A stretch of DNA of 39,219 nucleotides from an uncultured Eubacteriales bacterium (GCA_934477985.1 CAKSOR010000001.1:1-39219), one strand, 5' to 3'; positions 6,632-15,686 are shown, counted from the stretch's first letter. A program made the numbers and translations. The notes: generated from the sequence alone by a model not told the origin.

Positions 6632-9145
6632 TTATTTATTGAACTTCCAGTCCTTGTCGGGCAGGATGTCGGGAGTGCGGAGGAACTCGAGCTTTCTGTA
6701 GTCACCGAAATTCTCCTTCGCCTGGAACGCCACCGAAACCGTGCCGCTGACGTGCTTTGCGACGTAGCAGCCGCGCTTTTCGTCGTACTCTGTCTCGTAC
6801 TTCGGACCTCTCCACATGTCATACTCGCCGCCGATCCAGGCAGTTCCGCCCTTCTCGGGGAAGATTGTCAGCTCGGCGTCGTCGAGTCCCGAGAGTATGA
6901 AGCGCTCGTCGACGTTGATCAGAACGTCGCCCGGAGTGTAGCGGCGCATCGTGAGCTTCGCGCGATTTTTCTGCTTGACAAAGACGCGGCAGTCGGTGTG
7001 AATCCATCTCGAGAGCGGATAAGTTCCGACGCTGTCGTCGATCGTGAACTCCGTGCCGTCGAACGCCGGAGCGCCGTCGGGCGTCGTGAAGCTCATCCGA
7101 ACCGAGGCGTCCTTCGCGAAGACGTTGTAAATCACCGAGTTCCGGCACTTTCCGAGCTGAATTATCGGCAGATTGTCGTCGACGTTGAAGCACTCGAAGG
7201 TCATCGGATAGCCGAAGAGCTGCATCGCGCATCTCGTGAGCATCGCGCAGGGGAAATACCTCGACGGTTGGCGCTTGTTCGGGAGAGCCGGACGCGGGTT
7301 CGTGTCATGCGGGAACGAGCCGCGTATCCAGACGAGTCCGAGAGACTTGTTGAAGGTCATGTAAGCGCGCTTCTCGCCGTCCTTCGAGACGGTAGCGGTC
7401 ACATCCGTAGAGCCGTCGGAGAGTTCGCAGACTCCGCCGTTCGAGAGATAGCCGGGGTGAATGAGCGTCTTCGAGTAGGCGTTGACCTCGGCTTTATCGA
7501 GCGTCAGCGTCGTCCCGAAGCCGAGCTCGCCGTCGAGCTCGCCGCCAAGCGTGATTCCGCAAGCCCTTCTGAGCTTTTCGGAGGCGTTCCGGAGACTTCC
7601 GGCGAGGATGACCTTTCCGCCCTTCTCCATGACCTCAAAGAGCGAATTCTCAAGCTCGCTCCCGGCTTCGGGCACGGCGGTGAAGATGATGTTTCCGGTG
7701 AGCTTTGACTTGTCAGCCTTTACGAAATTGCCGTCCGATATGACGCTGTTGACCGGGAAGCCCATGTCGACCGCGCTCTCGACGAACCAGTCGTCCATGA
7801 ATATCTCCGAGAGCCGACCCTCGGCGAGTCCGACCTTGCAGTAGCTGTCGAACGGATAGACCCAGGTGACGAGTCCGGATTCATCGGGGTAGTCGTTGTA
7901 AGCCGTCAGAATGTGCGGCGTGACCTCGTTCGGGCAGCGCTCGGGAAGGCGTCCGAAGGAGTCGTCGGCACTTAAGAATCCGAGTCCGAAGGGCTTCGTG
8001 ACAGCTAAGTTTTCGTCGAGACGCGCTATCGAGAGCGGCAGGTAGATGTCGTGCGGGCTGCGGTCATAGCGGTCGAACCAGGGCGAGTTCGTCCACCAAG
8101 GGTCGTGGATGTAGTAGCGGAGCTGGAAGCCCTTCTCGGGCAGCTCGGCGATATGCGACATGAATCCGGCGAGCTCAAGTCCGAAGCGGTAGTTGAGCGG
8201 CGCCCACGGAGAGTTCGGCGGGGCTACGAGGTTCTTCACCGCGTAGATGTCGTTTATCGGGCAGCCGTGCGCCGAGATGTCCATTCCGGTCGAGAGGTTC
8301 GAGCCGCGGGTCTCAACTCTCGTGTCGCCTATAGCCGCGCAGAAGTACTTCCAGAACTCGGCAATGCTGTCGCGAACCCGTTTTGCGCCCTCAAAGTCGA
8401 ATTTCGTACCGTCGAACAATTCGCCCGTCCAGTTCCAGGACGCAAGCGAGAAACCAAAGCCGTTAGAGAGCCAGATGTAGTCGAACCCAAGGTCGCGCTT
8501 CATCGCCATGAACTGTCTGCCGAGGAACTCGCCGATATGCGTGCCCTCCGGGATTCCGTCAGGATAAGCGGCGTAATGATGATCGTCGGCGTGCAGCCTT
8601 GACGCGCAGTGCACCCAGTGCTTGCAGCCCATGATGTCGCCCTTAGAGATCTCGGGATGGCGGTTGTACTTGAACTCCGACCAGGCGAACTCGGGTCCGG
8701 GGTCGAAGGTCTCGCCGACCTCGATGTCAAAGCCGGTAACTTCCTTTCCGACCCGCTTCATGACCGAGATTATCTCCTTCAGGTCGCCGTAGGTCATCTC
8801 GGGCGGATTCTCGATATAGTGCACTGGGAAGGCGTGCAGCGACAGGCGGTCGTCACGGTCGTGCGGATCCGTGTCACGATCCCAGTTGCCAATTCCTATA
8901 TATTTGCACCACTCGAAGGAATCCTTTGGATTCCCGGAGTAATCGAGTATCTCCGAGCCGTCGCTCGTCCAGAAGAGGAGCGAGCATCCGGTCGCGTATT
9001 TTAAAAGCGGCTTCCACTGCTCGAAGAGGGTGTGCGCGACCCTCTCGAATCCGGCGGTGGTCTTGTCAAGTCCGAAGGGCTTCAGGCTTATCTCAAGACA
9101 GACCCTTCCGGCGTTCGTCGTAGAACGGTATTCGTAGTTAAACAT
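6632..9145 (-). CDS. Large protein, probable novel glycan-active enzyme
   Basis: An 837-residue protein that I cannot assign to a named family. It lacks a signal peptide and is rich in Trp, Tyr, Asp and Glu. The first half has motifs that look like a barrel enzyme: LEISLKPFG near the start, SLLFWTSDGSEILDY, FDIEVGETFDPGPEF with several acids, WLSNGFGFS, and ETRGSNLSTGMD. The C-terminal 300 residues look beta-rich and could be accessory domains. I placed the start at ATG 9145, preceded by AAGGAG with 7-nt spacing. The longer frame to 9172 would run into the upstream gene. It lies 19 nt after an arabinose-isomerase-like gene and 47 nt before the GH99-like gene, so an intracellular glycoside hydrolase or lyase role is a reasonable inference. 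Confidence 0.75.
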   Translation of the reverse strand: MFNYEYRSTTNAGRVCLEISLKPFGLDKTTAGFERVAHTLFEQWKPLLKYATGCSLLFWTSDGSEILDYSGNPKDSFEWCKYIGIGNWDRDTDPHDRDDRLSLHAFPVHYIENPPEMTYGDLKEIISVMKRVGKEVTGFDIEVGETFDPGPEFAWSEFKYNRHPEISKGDIMGCKHWVHCASRLHADDHHYAAYPDGIPEGTHIGEFLGRQFMAMKRDLGFDYIWLSNGFGFSLASWNWTGELFDGTKFDFEGAKRVRDSIAEFWKYFCAAIGDTRVETRGSNLSTGMDISAHGCPINDIYAVKNLVAPPNSPWAPLNYRFGLELAGFMSHIAELPEKGFQLRYYIHDPWWTNSPWFDRYDRSPHDIYLPLSIARLDENLAVTKPFGLGFLSADDSFGRLPERCPNEVTPHILTAYNDYPDESGLVTWVYPFDSYCKVGLAEGRLSEIFMDDWFVESAVDMGFPVNSVISDGNFVKADKSKLTGNIIFTAVPEAGSELENSLFEVMEKGGKVILAGSLRNASEKLRRACGITLGGELDGELGFGTTLTLDKAEVNAYSKTLIHPGYLSNGGVCELSDGSTDVTATVSKDGEKRAYMTFNKSLGLVWIRGSFPHDTNPRPALPNKRQPSRYFPCAMLTRCAMQLFGYPMTFECFNVDDNLPIIQLGKCRNSVIYNVFAKDASVRMSFTTPDGAPAFDGTEFTIDDSVGTYPLSRWIHTDCRVFVKQKNRAKLTMRRYTPGDVLINVDERFILSGLDDAELTIFPEKGGTAWIGGEYDMWRGPKYETEYDEKRGCYVAKHVSGTVSVAFQAKENFGDYRKLEFLRTPDILPDKDWKFNK

Positions 9146-9164
9146 TTTTTTCTCCTTAAATCTC

Positions 9165-10601
9165 TTAGTCAAGCGGCTTTTCGAGCTTTATATCCATCAT
9201 CCGCGCGAAGGTCCCGATCTCTTCGGTGTGATCGCCGATTCCGAGCGCTAAGTGGTGAGTCGGTCCCGCCGAGCACCAGCGCTCGACAAACTCGTTCGCG
9301 GGGACTTTGAAGCGGCATTTCGTGTTGGTGTTTCCGGTCGCCGGAATCGCGCCGGGTCTGGACTCGCCGGTCGCCTCTATGAGCTTTATCTTTCCGTCCC
9401 CGCCGACCGAGCAGGACAGCAGCGAGATCGGTCCGGTCTTTAATTTGAACTCTACCGAGACGCCCGCGCCCGGCTTTCCGTGGAACTTCTTCAGCTTTCT
9501 GAGCACCGGGCGCTCGTTGCTGATGTTGATGTTGTGCGGTCCGTCGTGACCGATGAGCACGATGTCGTCGACTACGTCGAAGGGATGCAGCTCGGCGAAC
9601 GAGCCTCCGCCGCCTACGCGGTTCATTATCAGCATCGCCGCGGCGGTCTTGAGGTCAGCCTCACCGGCGAGCGGGATGTCGCGGCTGGTTAAAAGCGAGT
9701 TTCCGATGATCAGGTTCGACGCTATGCGCTCATACTCGTTGCCGTGCTCGCCCTTGTAGAAGTAGGCGAGGGCGGTCAGTCCGTTCTTCTCGACGAGTGT
9801 GTCAAGTCCGATCGAGCAGCGCGCCGCGAGCTCAAGGTCGGAGTCGTGCACGAAATCGGTCAGCGGGTCGTTCGAGGGCTCGCGGATGTCGAATATCGAC
9901 CTGATAAGCCCGATCCGCTCCTTCACCTCAGCGTCTGTCGCGGCGTGCACATACTCGATGAGCTCGCACATCTCGAGCATCTTGACATGCGCCCCGAAAG
10001 TCCCTGAAAACGCGGTCGGGTCGGTGTTCATGTCGTACATTCCGTCGTAGGTGTGACCGAGATACCCGAACTTAGCGTACCTGAACGCGGCTACGGCGCA
10101 GATCGCGCGCTCGAAGACTCCTATGCGCGCCGCGATCTTCTCGCGCTCACCGGCGGTCTCGACGATGAAGAATGGCTTCGGAGCGCCAAGACGCTCATAG
10201 ACGCCGCCGAACTCGGGCATCGAGCAGATGTCGTCGTTGACGAGCTGCATATACGTCGTCGTCTTCGTGTAGTCAAGCCGGTCGAGCGGCTGGAGAGCGA
10301 CGAGTATCTGCGGAATTTTCAGGTACTTCGCGAACGGGAAGACGACCTGCGAGGTTATGTAGGTCGACATGACGACAAAGAGCGCGTCGAGGTCGGAAGC
10401 GAGCGCCTTCTTGAGGCAGACATACGAGCTGTCGATGTCGTCCGCGAAGCCGAGGTCGATGGTCTCGACCCTGTCCGAGAAGTATCCGGCGAGCCCGGCC
10501 TGCTTCTTCTTCAGCTCATCGAGCAGTCCGTCGAACTGATCCCAGTAGATGAAGTGTCCCATGCCGATAATCCCTATGCGGGGCTTTCTTGTGTGTATCA
10601 T
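9165..10601 (-). CDS. L-arabinose/L-fucose isomerase-like enzyme
   Basis: A 478-residue member of the arabinose/fucose isomerase fold. The order and spacing of probable metal ligands match E. coli AraA (Glu306, Glu333, His350, His450). Here they are Glu314 in GEADLKTAAAM, Glu337 in AELHPFD, His352 in GHDGPHN and His449/450 in GPTHHLALG. The N-terminal domain holds the Rossmann-like IGIIGMGHFIYWDQF. Overall sequence differs from ordinary AraA, so the sugar is unknown; aldose-ketose isomerisation is the likely reaction. ATG 10601 has AGGAG at 10616-10611; the frame extends to 10661 but without a better start. It is the first gene of the operon, read from the promoter at 10693-10721. Confidence 0.85.
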   Translation of the reverse strand: MIHTRKPRIGIIGMGHFIYWDQFDGLLDELKKKQAGLAGYFSDRVETIDLGFADDIDSSYVCLKKALASDLDALFVVMSTYITSQVVFPFAKYLKIPQILVALQPLDRLDYTKTTTYMQLVNDDICSMPEFGGVYERLGAPKPFFIVETAGEREKIAARIGVFERAICAVAAFRYAKFGYLGHTYDGMYDMNTDPTAFSGTFGAHVKMLEMCELIEYVHAATDAEVKERIGLIRSIFDIREPSNDPLTDFVHDSDLELAARCSIGLDTLVEKNGLTALAYFYKGEHGNEYERIASNLIIGNSLLTSRDIPLAGEADLKTAAAMLIMNRVGGGGSFAELHPFDVVDDIVLIGHDGPHNINISNERPVLRKLKKFHGKPGAGVSVEFKLKTGPISLLSCSVGGDGKIKLIEATGESRPGAIPATGNTNTKCRFKVPANEFVERWCSAGPTHHLALGIGDHTEEIGTFARMMDIKLEKPLD

Positions 10602-10692
10602 GTAAATATACTCCTTTGGAGGATTCTTATGGAAGCGCCGAGGTATGGCTCTTTTGCGCAAAAAAGGCTTTGATTCAGCGTATCCTTTATAT

Positions 10693-10721
10693 ATAGTACC
10701 ATGTTTCCGCCTTCATGTAAA
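10693..10721 (-). promoter_or_regulatory. Promoter of the isomerase/GH operon
   Basis: Minus strand TTTACA (10721-10716), 17-bp spacer, TACTAT (10698-10693). It is back-to-back with the promoter of the AraC pair; about 50 bp between the two -35 boxes is room for a regulator site. Confidence 0.6.
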
Positions 10722-10772
10722 TGGATAATTCGCCCAAACCAGCACAAAACGACCACTTTGATGATTTTTTTC

Positions 10773-10801
10773 TTGACAAATCGGCGGAATTGGTGTAAAA
10801 T
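10773..10801 (+). promoter_or_regulatory. Promoter of the tandem AraC regulators
   Basis: TTGACA (10773-10778), 17-bp spacer, TAAAAT (10796-10801). The leader is short; GAGGTG precedes ATG 10836. Confidence 0.75.
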
Positions 10802-10835
10802 AAATAGCAGAAAACAAACTGAGGTGAAAAACGAT

Positions 10836-11669
10836 ATGATCGATCAGGTACAGATAGCCGACTTCGATATACAGATAAACGAATTGCTTTTAGTGCACAA
10901 GAACACCTTTATCCACCGCTTCAAGTGGACGGAATACCGCACCGGAAGGCTTATCGACGGCGTGACCTTCTGTGTCTCCGGGAAGGCTTATTTCGACTAC
11001 GGCGACGACGGGTTCGAGCTGAACGCGGGAGAAATGGTGTTCCTGCCGGCGTCAAGCTCATATGTCGTAAGATGCTCAAGCGAAGAGCCGTTCGTCCACT
11101 ACACCGCGAACTTCACCCTCGACCGCGAAAAAAGCGCGGATCAGGGTGCGACCGCGTTCTCCGGGATACTCAGCGGAAATCTTCGCCACACGACCTCGCC
11201 CGAGAACGTCCGGGTCTATCTGCCGAAATTCGAGGCGCTGCTCTCGGTCTGGCAGAACAAGAAGAACGGCTACCGCGTCATGTCCAAGGCGCTGATCTAT
11301 GAGCTCCTCTACCTCTACTTCACCGACGCGGGGCGCACACACCGCAACCGCGACGAGTACGAGCGGCTTCTCCCGGCGAAAAAGCTGCTTGACACCGAAT
11401 ACATGAACTCCCAGACGACCGCGGAGCTCGCCGAGCTCTGCGAGATGAGCGTCACAAACTTCCGCCGGATGTTCACAAAGCTCTTCGCGATGCCGCCGGT
11501 TGAGTACAGGATGAACAAGCGTATCCTGCGCGCGAAGGATCTGCTGCTCTCGGGGCAGTACAGCGTCAGCGAGGCGTCGCGCGAAGTCGGATTCACCGAC
11601 CCGAACTATTTCACAAGGGTATTCAGGGCGCGCGAGGGAATCTCGCCGTCCGAGTTCATAAAGGGATGA
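10836..11669 (+). CDS. AraC family regulator, first of a coupled pair
   Basis: A 277-residue regulator. The N-terminal cupin sensor shows GEMVFLPASSSYVVRC at about residues 65-80. The C-terminal 100 residues carry both AraC helix-turn-helix units (TTAELAELCEMSVTNFRRMF, then VSEASREVGFTDPNYFTRVF, ending GISPSEF). ATG 10836 has GAGGTG 10 nt upstream and lies just below the promoter; the frame open from 10701 would start above that promoter. The stop overlaps the next start (ATGA), so both regulators are made together. They face the isomerase/GH operon and probably control it. Confidence 0.92.
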   Translation: MIDQVQIADFDIQINELLLVHKNTFIHRFKWTEYRTGRLIDGVTFCVSGKAYFDYGDDGFELNAGEMVFLPASSSYVVRCSSEEPFVHYTANFTLDREKSADQGATAFSGILSGNLRHTTSPENVRVYLPKFEALLSVWQNKKNGYRVMSKALIYELLYLYFTDAGRTHRNRDEYERLLPAKKLLDTEYMNSQTTAELAELCEMSVTNFRRMFTKLFAMPPVEYRMNKRILRAKDLLLSGQYSVSEASREVGFTDPNYFTRVFRAREGISPSEFIKG

Positions 11670-12514
11670 AGGAAATAACTCTTGAATGTATCTCGCCTCT
11701 CCTGCACTTCGCGAGATACATCGACATAACGCCGGATTACGGCTACAACGGAATAATCGCCTACGACGCGCGGATGCTCTGCGTTCTGTCGGGAAAGGGC
11801 GGACTCAGGGTCGAAGACAGCGTCTACAGGCTCGAGCCCGGCACGCTCATCTGCTGGCAGGCGGGGAGCGAGTACGGCTTTCAGGATATTTCGCAGCCGC
11901 TGCGGGTCATAATGCTCAACTTCGACTTCAGCGGCGCGGGCGATCCGGTAAAGCGCACGCCCGACACCGCGCGGGATTTCGACGCGGCGCGGATAGAAAA
12001 CACTCCGGCGCTCACAATGTACGCCGACCGCGCCGGGGTCTATATCGACCGCGAGGCTTACTACGCCGAACCGCTGATGCGCGAGCTCGTGAATGAGTAC
12101 ACGGCGCGAAAGGTCTGCTGGGAGAGCGTCTCGCGCGGGATTATAACGTCGCTCGTCTCAAGGCTTATCCGCGCGGCGCGGCGCGGCAACGACCACCGCG
12201 TAGCAACCGACGATGTCATCGCCTACATAAATGCCCACCTGGGCGAGAGGCTGACCTACGAGTCGCTCGGAAAGGTCTTCTCCTACCACCCCAACCACCT
12301 CAGCCGCATGATCTCGGAGAGCACCGGAATGCCGCTCCATCGCTATATCCAGAAGCTCCGGATCGAGCGCGCCTACGGGATGCTCTGCGACGAGGGAAAA
12401 TCGGTCGCCGAGGCCGCGAGACTCTGCGGATTCTCCGACCCGGCGGCGTTCGCAAAGCGCTTCCGGCTCGAGACCGGGATGACTCCGTCCGAAGCCGCGC
12501 GCGTGAGACGCTGA
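11666..12514 (+). CDS. AraC family regulator, second of a coupled pair
   Basis: A 282-residue regulator with a cupin-type sensor (LEPGTLICWQAGSEYGF region) and C-terminal double helix-turn-helix (LTYESLGKVFSYHPNHLSRM, then SVAEAARLCGFSDPAAFAKR, MTPSEA). It starts within the stop codon of the previous gene. The two paralogues differ clearly in sequence, so this is not a recent duplication. Possible arrangements are a heteromeric regulator or two sensors reading different sugars. Confidence 0.92.
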   Translation: MKEITLECISPLLHFARYIDITPDYGYNGIIAYDARMLCVLSGKGGLRVEDSVYRLEPGTLICWQAGSEYGFQDISQPLRVIMLNFDFSGAGDPVKRTPDTARDFDAARIENTPALTMYADRAGVYIDREAYYAEPLMRELVNEYTARKVCWESVSRGIITSLVSRLIRAARRGNDHRVATDDVIAYINAHLGERLTYESLGKVFSYHPNHLSRMISESTGMPLHRYIQKLRIERAYGMLCDEGKSVAEAARLCGFSDPAAFAKRFRLETGMTPSEAARVRR

Positions 12515-12526
12515 TTTTTCCCGACC

Positions 12527-12550
12527 ACTAACTCATGGTTAGTTGCTTTT
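12527..12550 (+). terminator. Weak hairpin after the AraC pair
   Basis: ACTAAC (12527-12532) and GTTAGT (12538-12543) form a short stem followed by TGCTTTTT. It may end the AraC message. Its right arm touches the -35 box of the next promoter, so it could equally be an operator. Confidence 0.4.
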
Positions 12551-12571
12551 TCACTACCGTTGTTGTATAAT
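12543..12571 (+). promoter_or_regulatory. Promoter of the lipoprotein/LemA operon
   Basis: TTGCTT (12543-12548), 17-bp spacer, TATAAT (12566-12571). AGGAGGG at 12590-12596 then decides the start at ATG 12603 rather than the ATG at 12597, which directly abuts it. Confidence 0.7.
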
Positions 12572-12602
12572 ATTGTCAAACCTACCCTTAGGAGGGATGA
12601 AA

Positions 12603-13679
12603 ATGAAAAAACTGTTCTGTCTCATGCTCGCCTTCTGCGTCTGCCTTTCGTTTGCCGGATGCGGCGACGAGCCCGCCGGCGAGGACTGGCGCACATGGGG
12701 AACAATCACCACCGAAGGCGACGTCACCATCGACGATACGACCGCTCACGTGCTGATCTCGGTCTACAACTCGAGCACCGTCTTCTACCACGACATCTCC
12801 GAGCAGATCGAGTTCGCGACGCTTGAGTACCCGAAGACGCTCGACGCCTCGAAATTCAGCTCGATCGACCTCGACGACCTCAACTTCGACGGCAACACCG
12901 ACGTACAGCTGACCTTCTCGGACGATTCGGGCGACACGATATTGGTCTGGCTCTGGTACGAGAACGAGGGCTATCTCTACGACGACGAGCTCTCCTACTT
13001 CCCCGGCGAGATGAACAATCAGAACAACGACCCCGACGAACAGGACGTCGCCCAAGCGGCGATGTCCTATTTTGAACAGATGGGCGTCGAGCTGAACGCC
13101 GAGCCCGACAACGGCAAGTACGAGCTCCCGAACGGCGCCGTGCTGATGACCACCGACTACAAGACCTTCTACCGCACCTATGCCGACTGGGAGGTCAAGA
13201 TAACGTCGGACAAGGTATCCGGCGACGAGCGGAAGATTAAATTCACGGCGATCTGCTATATCCCCGACGAGTCGATTCCGGACTACGACGGCGACATATT
13301 AATCAGCTGCTCGAAGAACATCTTCGACGCTTACACCGGCTACTGCCTGACCGCCGAGCGCACCGACGGCAACACCTCTAAGGGCGACAACACCTACTCC
13401 TACGCGCTGGAGTTCGACGGCACAGAGTTCATCATCGAATACAGCTACTCGACGCGCTGGGCGTACTACGAGGACGGCTACCGCGCGACACTCTACCTCG
13501 ACTATGACGTGAGCGTTCCGGTCGGCTACGACGGACTCGTATTCGCGGCTCATACGGCGGCGGAGAATAAGGCTGAGTTCGACCGCCGCGACGCGCTCGG
13601 CGACGGATTCGACAATATCGCGCTCTTGCAGATGGAGGACTACGACCCGTCGGAGTCGCTCTTCTTCGGGATAAAGTGA
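12603..13679 (+). CDS. Acidic lipoprotein of unknown function
   Basis: A 358-residue surface lipoprotein. The signal peptide ends in SFAGC with Cys20 as the lipid anchor. The mature part is rich in Asp, Glu and Tyr and has a block DLNFDGNTDVQL that resembles acidic calcium-binding or FG-GAP-like loops seen in exported Clostridia proteins. No enzyme signature was found. It is the first gene of an operon with a second lipoprotein, DUF3137-type proteins and LemA. Its role is probably in envelope maintenance or surface sensing, but the sequence does not show which. Confidence 0.8.
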   Translation: MKKLFCLMLAFCVCLSFAGCGDEPAGEDWRTWGTITTEGDVTIDDTTAHVLISVYNSSTVFYHDISEQIEFATLEYPKTLDASKFSSIDLDDLNFDGNTDVQLTFSDDSGDTILVWLWYENEGYLYDDELSYFPGEMNNQNNDPDEQDVAQAAMSYFEQMGVELNAEPDNGKYELPNGAVLMTTDYKTFYRTYADWEVKITSDKVSGDERKIKFTAICYIPDESIPDYDGDILISCSKNIFDAYTGYCLTAERTDGNTSKGDNTYSYALEFDGTEFIIEYSYSTRWAYYEDGYRATLYLDYDVSVPVGYDGLVFAAHTAAENKAEFDRRDALGDGFDNIALLQMEDYDPSESLFFGIK

Positions 13680-13687
13680 GGTTCTGA

Positions 13688-14506
13688 ATGAAAAAAAGAT
13701 TAATCGCGCTCTCCTTCGCGCTTCTGCTGCTGACGTCCTGCGGAGAGAGCAAATCCGACCGCGTCACCGACCCGGCTGAGATCGACGGCTCGTGGTCTAC
13801 GACGATGGGCAATGTCCTGACGCTCGACATCGACTCGGGCACTTACACCTACCTCACCTTCTACGGTCGCACCGGACAGGGCGAATACGGGATGGTAAGC
13901 GGCTCAAAGCTGATGCTCGACTTCAACGGCATGATGTATGACTTCGAGCTGCGCGACGACGGCGTTCTGCGCCCCTTTATAAACGGCTCGACCGACCGCG
14001 AGGAGATCGGCGCGTGGACCTTCGTCCGCTCTGACGTCGGCGCGGGCGGCGAGTTCGACAAATCGGTGCTCGACGGCGCGTGGAGCAGCCCCGACGGCAC
14101 GGAGCTCACGATCGACACCTATAACGGCGGATATTCCGCGAAGCTGCCGGGCGGCGGAGTCTCCGAGGGCACTCTGAACGACGATTTTGACGGCAGGGGA
14201 TATTACCTCTACAACTCGGGCGAGCGCGGTTATTTCGTCATGGGAGACGCGAACGACAGCTTCAAGCTCTGTTTCGGTGAAGCAGACCCCGGCGCGTTCA
14301 GCGAAAGCGGCGAGCTCGAGCAGGTCTTCTACCGCGAGGGCACGGATATTCCGGACGCCGATAAATACGAGTACATTTACGACGAGGATTCGTCCACGGC
14401 GTGGATGTACGACGGCGTCGACACCTTCTACGTCGGCATGTACGGATACGAAATGACTGACGGCGTTCTGACGCACGACGGCGCGCCGGTGAAGAATCTA
14501 TGGTGA
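13688..14506 (+). CDS. Lipoprotein with two lipocalin-like repeats
   Basis: A 272-residue lipoprotein with lipobox LLTSC (Cys18). Two related units are visible: DGSW at residue 33 followed by LTLDIDSGTY, and DGAW at residue 129 followed by LTIDTYNGGY. The pattern DG-x-W plus alternating strands is typical of small lipocalin/META-like beta-barrels, so an internal duplication is likely. It starts 8 nt after the first lipoprotein, and its last 7 nt overlap the next gene. Ligand unknown. Confidence 0.8.
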   Translation: MKKRLIALSFALLLLTSCGESKSDRVTDPAEIDGSWSTTMGNVLTLDIDSGTYTYLTFYGRTGQGEYGMVSGSKLMLDFNGMMYDFELRDDGVLRPFINGSTDREEIGAWTFVRSDVGAGGEFDKSVLDGAWSSPDGTELTIDTYNGGYSAKLPGGGVSEGTLNDDFDGRGYYLYNSGERGYFVMGDANDSFKLCFGEADPGAFSESGELEQVFYREGTDIPDADKYEYIYDEDSSTAWMYDGVDTFYVGMYGYEMTDGVLTHDGAPVKNLW

Positions 14507-15156
14507 GCGATAAGGAGCGCCTGCGGGCGCGCAAGCTCACGAAAATCTCAAAGGCGGTGATGAAGGTCTTCGTCGGCGTCGCGACCGCGGCGGTGCTTCT
14601 GACGATTTTCGGATTCCTGAACCTCCTTTCCTGCCTGGCGGTCGTCGTCATAGCGGCGATTCCGACCGCGATTCTCGATAAGACGGCGCGGAAGGCGCGA
14701 AAAGATTTCTTCGCCGGGTTCGATAGCGACATCACCCGCGCGGCGCTGAAGAACTCTGAGCTCTCAGACGCGGTCTTCGAGCCCCGAAAGAAGCTCGATG
14801 AGGCGACTGTACGCGAGAGCGGATTGTTCGGGAATTTCGACTACGCCGACGGAAGCGGTTACCTCTCGGGGACGCTTGACGGCGTGCGATTCCGCTTCTC
14901 GGACATTGCCGTCGGACACAGGGAGAGACACCCGGTTCCGGAAGGCAGAGACCCCGAGTGGAAGTTCAACGACCACGTCGGCTGTCTGCTCGTCGTCGAC
15001 GTCGATGAGCGGCGGTATGAATTCATAAAGAAGACGCTGTTCGCGATAGAACTGAAGGAAGACGTCCCGCTCGCGGCGCAGAAAAAGCGCATAGAGAGCG
15101 AGATCGCCGGGCTCGCGGAGCACATAAGAAAATTATCGAACGGAGGAAAATCATGA
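14500..15156 (+). CDS. DUF3137-like membrane protein
   Basis: A 218-residue protein with a hydrophobic segment of one or two helices at about residues 22-60, then a cytosolic domain. Its middle (GSGYLSGTLDGVRFRFSDI) resembles the DUF3137 domain of the fuller homologue encoded two genes downstream, although the C-terminal part is shorter. The C-terminal end is a charged helix. Overlaps on both sides (7 nt and ATGA) place it firmly in the operon. DUF3137 proteins often neighbour LemA; their function is unknown. Confidence 0.72.
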   Translation: MVSDKERLRARKLTKISKAVMKVFVGVATAAVLLTIFGFLNLLSCLAVVVIAAIPTAILDKTARKARKDFFAGFDSDITRAALKNSELSDAVFEPRKKLDEATVRESGLFGNFDYADGSGYLSGTLDGVRFRFSDIAVGHRERHPVPEGRDPEWKFNDHVGCLLVVDVDERRYEFIKKTLFAIELKEDVPLAAQKKRIESEIAGLAEHIRKLSNGGKS

Positions 15157-15686
15157 CAGCCATCATCATTGTCGCCATAATTGCAGTGCTTATACTCATC
15201 TGGTGCGTCTCGACGCTCAACGGCTTCAAGCGGCAGGAGATCCGCGTGAACGAGTCGCTCTCGGACATCGAGGTCGCGCTGACAAAGCGCTGCGACCTGC
15301 TCACGAAGATGCTCGACACCGCGAAGAACTACATGAAGAACGAGAAGGAGACCTTCACCGGGACGATAAAGCTCCGCAAGGGCATGTCGGTCGGCGAGCT
15401 CAACACGGCGGCGGGCGAGGTCGACGCGCTCTCGGGGAAGTTAGCGGCGGTCGCCGAGGGATACCCCGAGCTGAGGTCGGCTGACGTCTTTGTCGAGCTC
15501 CAGAAGGGCATCCGCGACGCCGAGGAGCATCTTCAGGCGGCGCGCAGACTCTACAACTCGAACGTTACAAAGTACAACACCGCGATTTCGGTCTTCCCAG
15601 CGAGCCTTCTCTCGGGCGGACGCAAGCCGATAGACTTCTTCGCCGCCACCGAGGGCGCGAAGTCGGACGTGAAGATGGATTTCTGA
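15153..15686 (+). CDS. lemA: LemA family membrane-anchored protein
   Basis: A 177-residue LemA protein: N-terminal anchor helix (residues 2-19) facing out, then the long alpha-helical bundle with the family blocks RVNESLSDIEVALTKRCDLL and ARRLYNSNVTKYNTAI, ending with a hydrophobic FPASLL segment. LemA proteins are widespread in the bacterial envelope and have no settled function. It starts in the stop of the previous gene and is followed by a DUF3137 gene, the usual pairing. Confidence 0.93.
   Translation: MTAIIIVAIIAVLILIWCVSTLNGFKRQEIRVNESLSDIEVALTKRCDLLTKMLDTAKNYMKNEKETFTGTIKLRKGMSVGELNTAAGEVDALSGKLAAVAEGYPELRSADVFVELQKGIRDAEEHLQAARRLYNSNVTKYNTAISVFPASLLSGGRKPIDFFAATEGAKSDVKMDF

Noticed and set aside
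5376..6701. 441-residue plus-strand open frame opposite the GH99-like gene
   Set aside because: Shadow of the real minus-strand gene, no ribosome site or motif.
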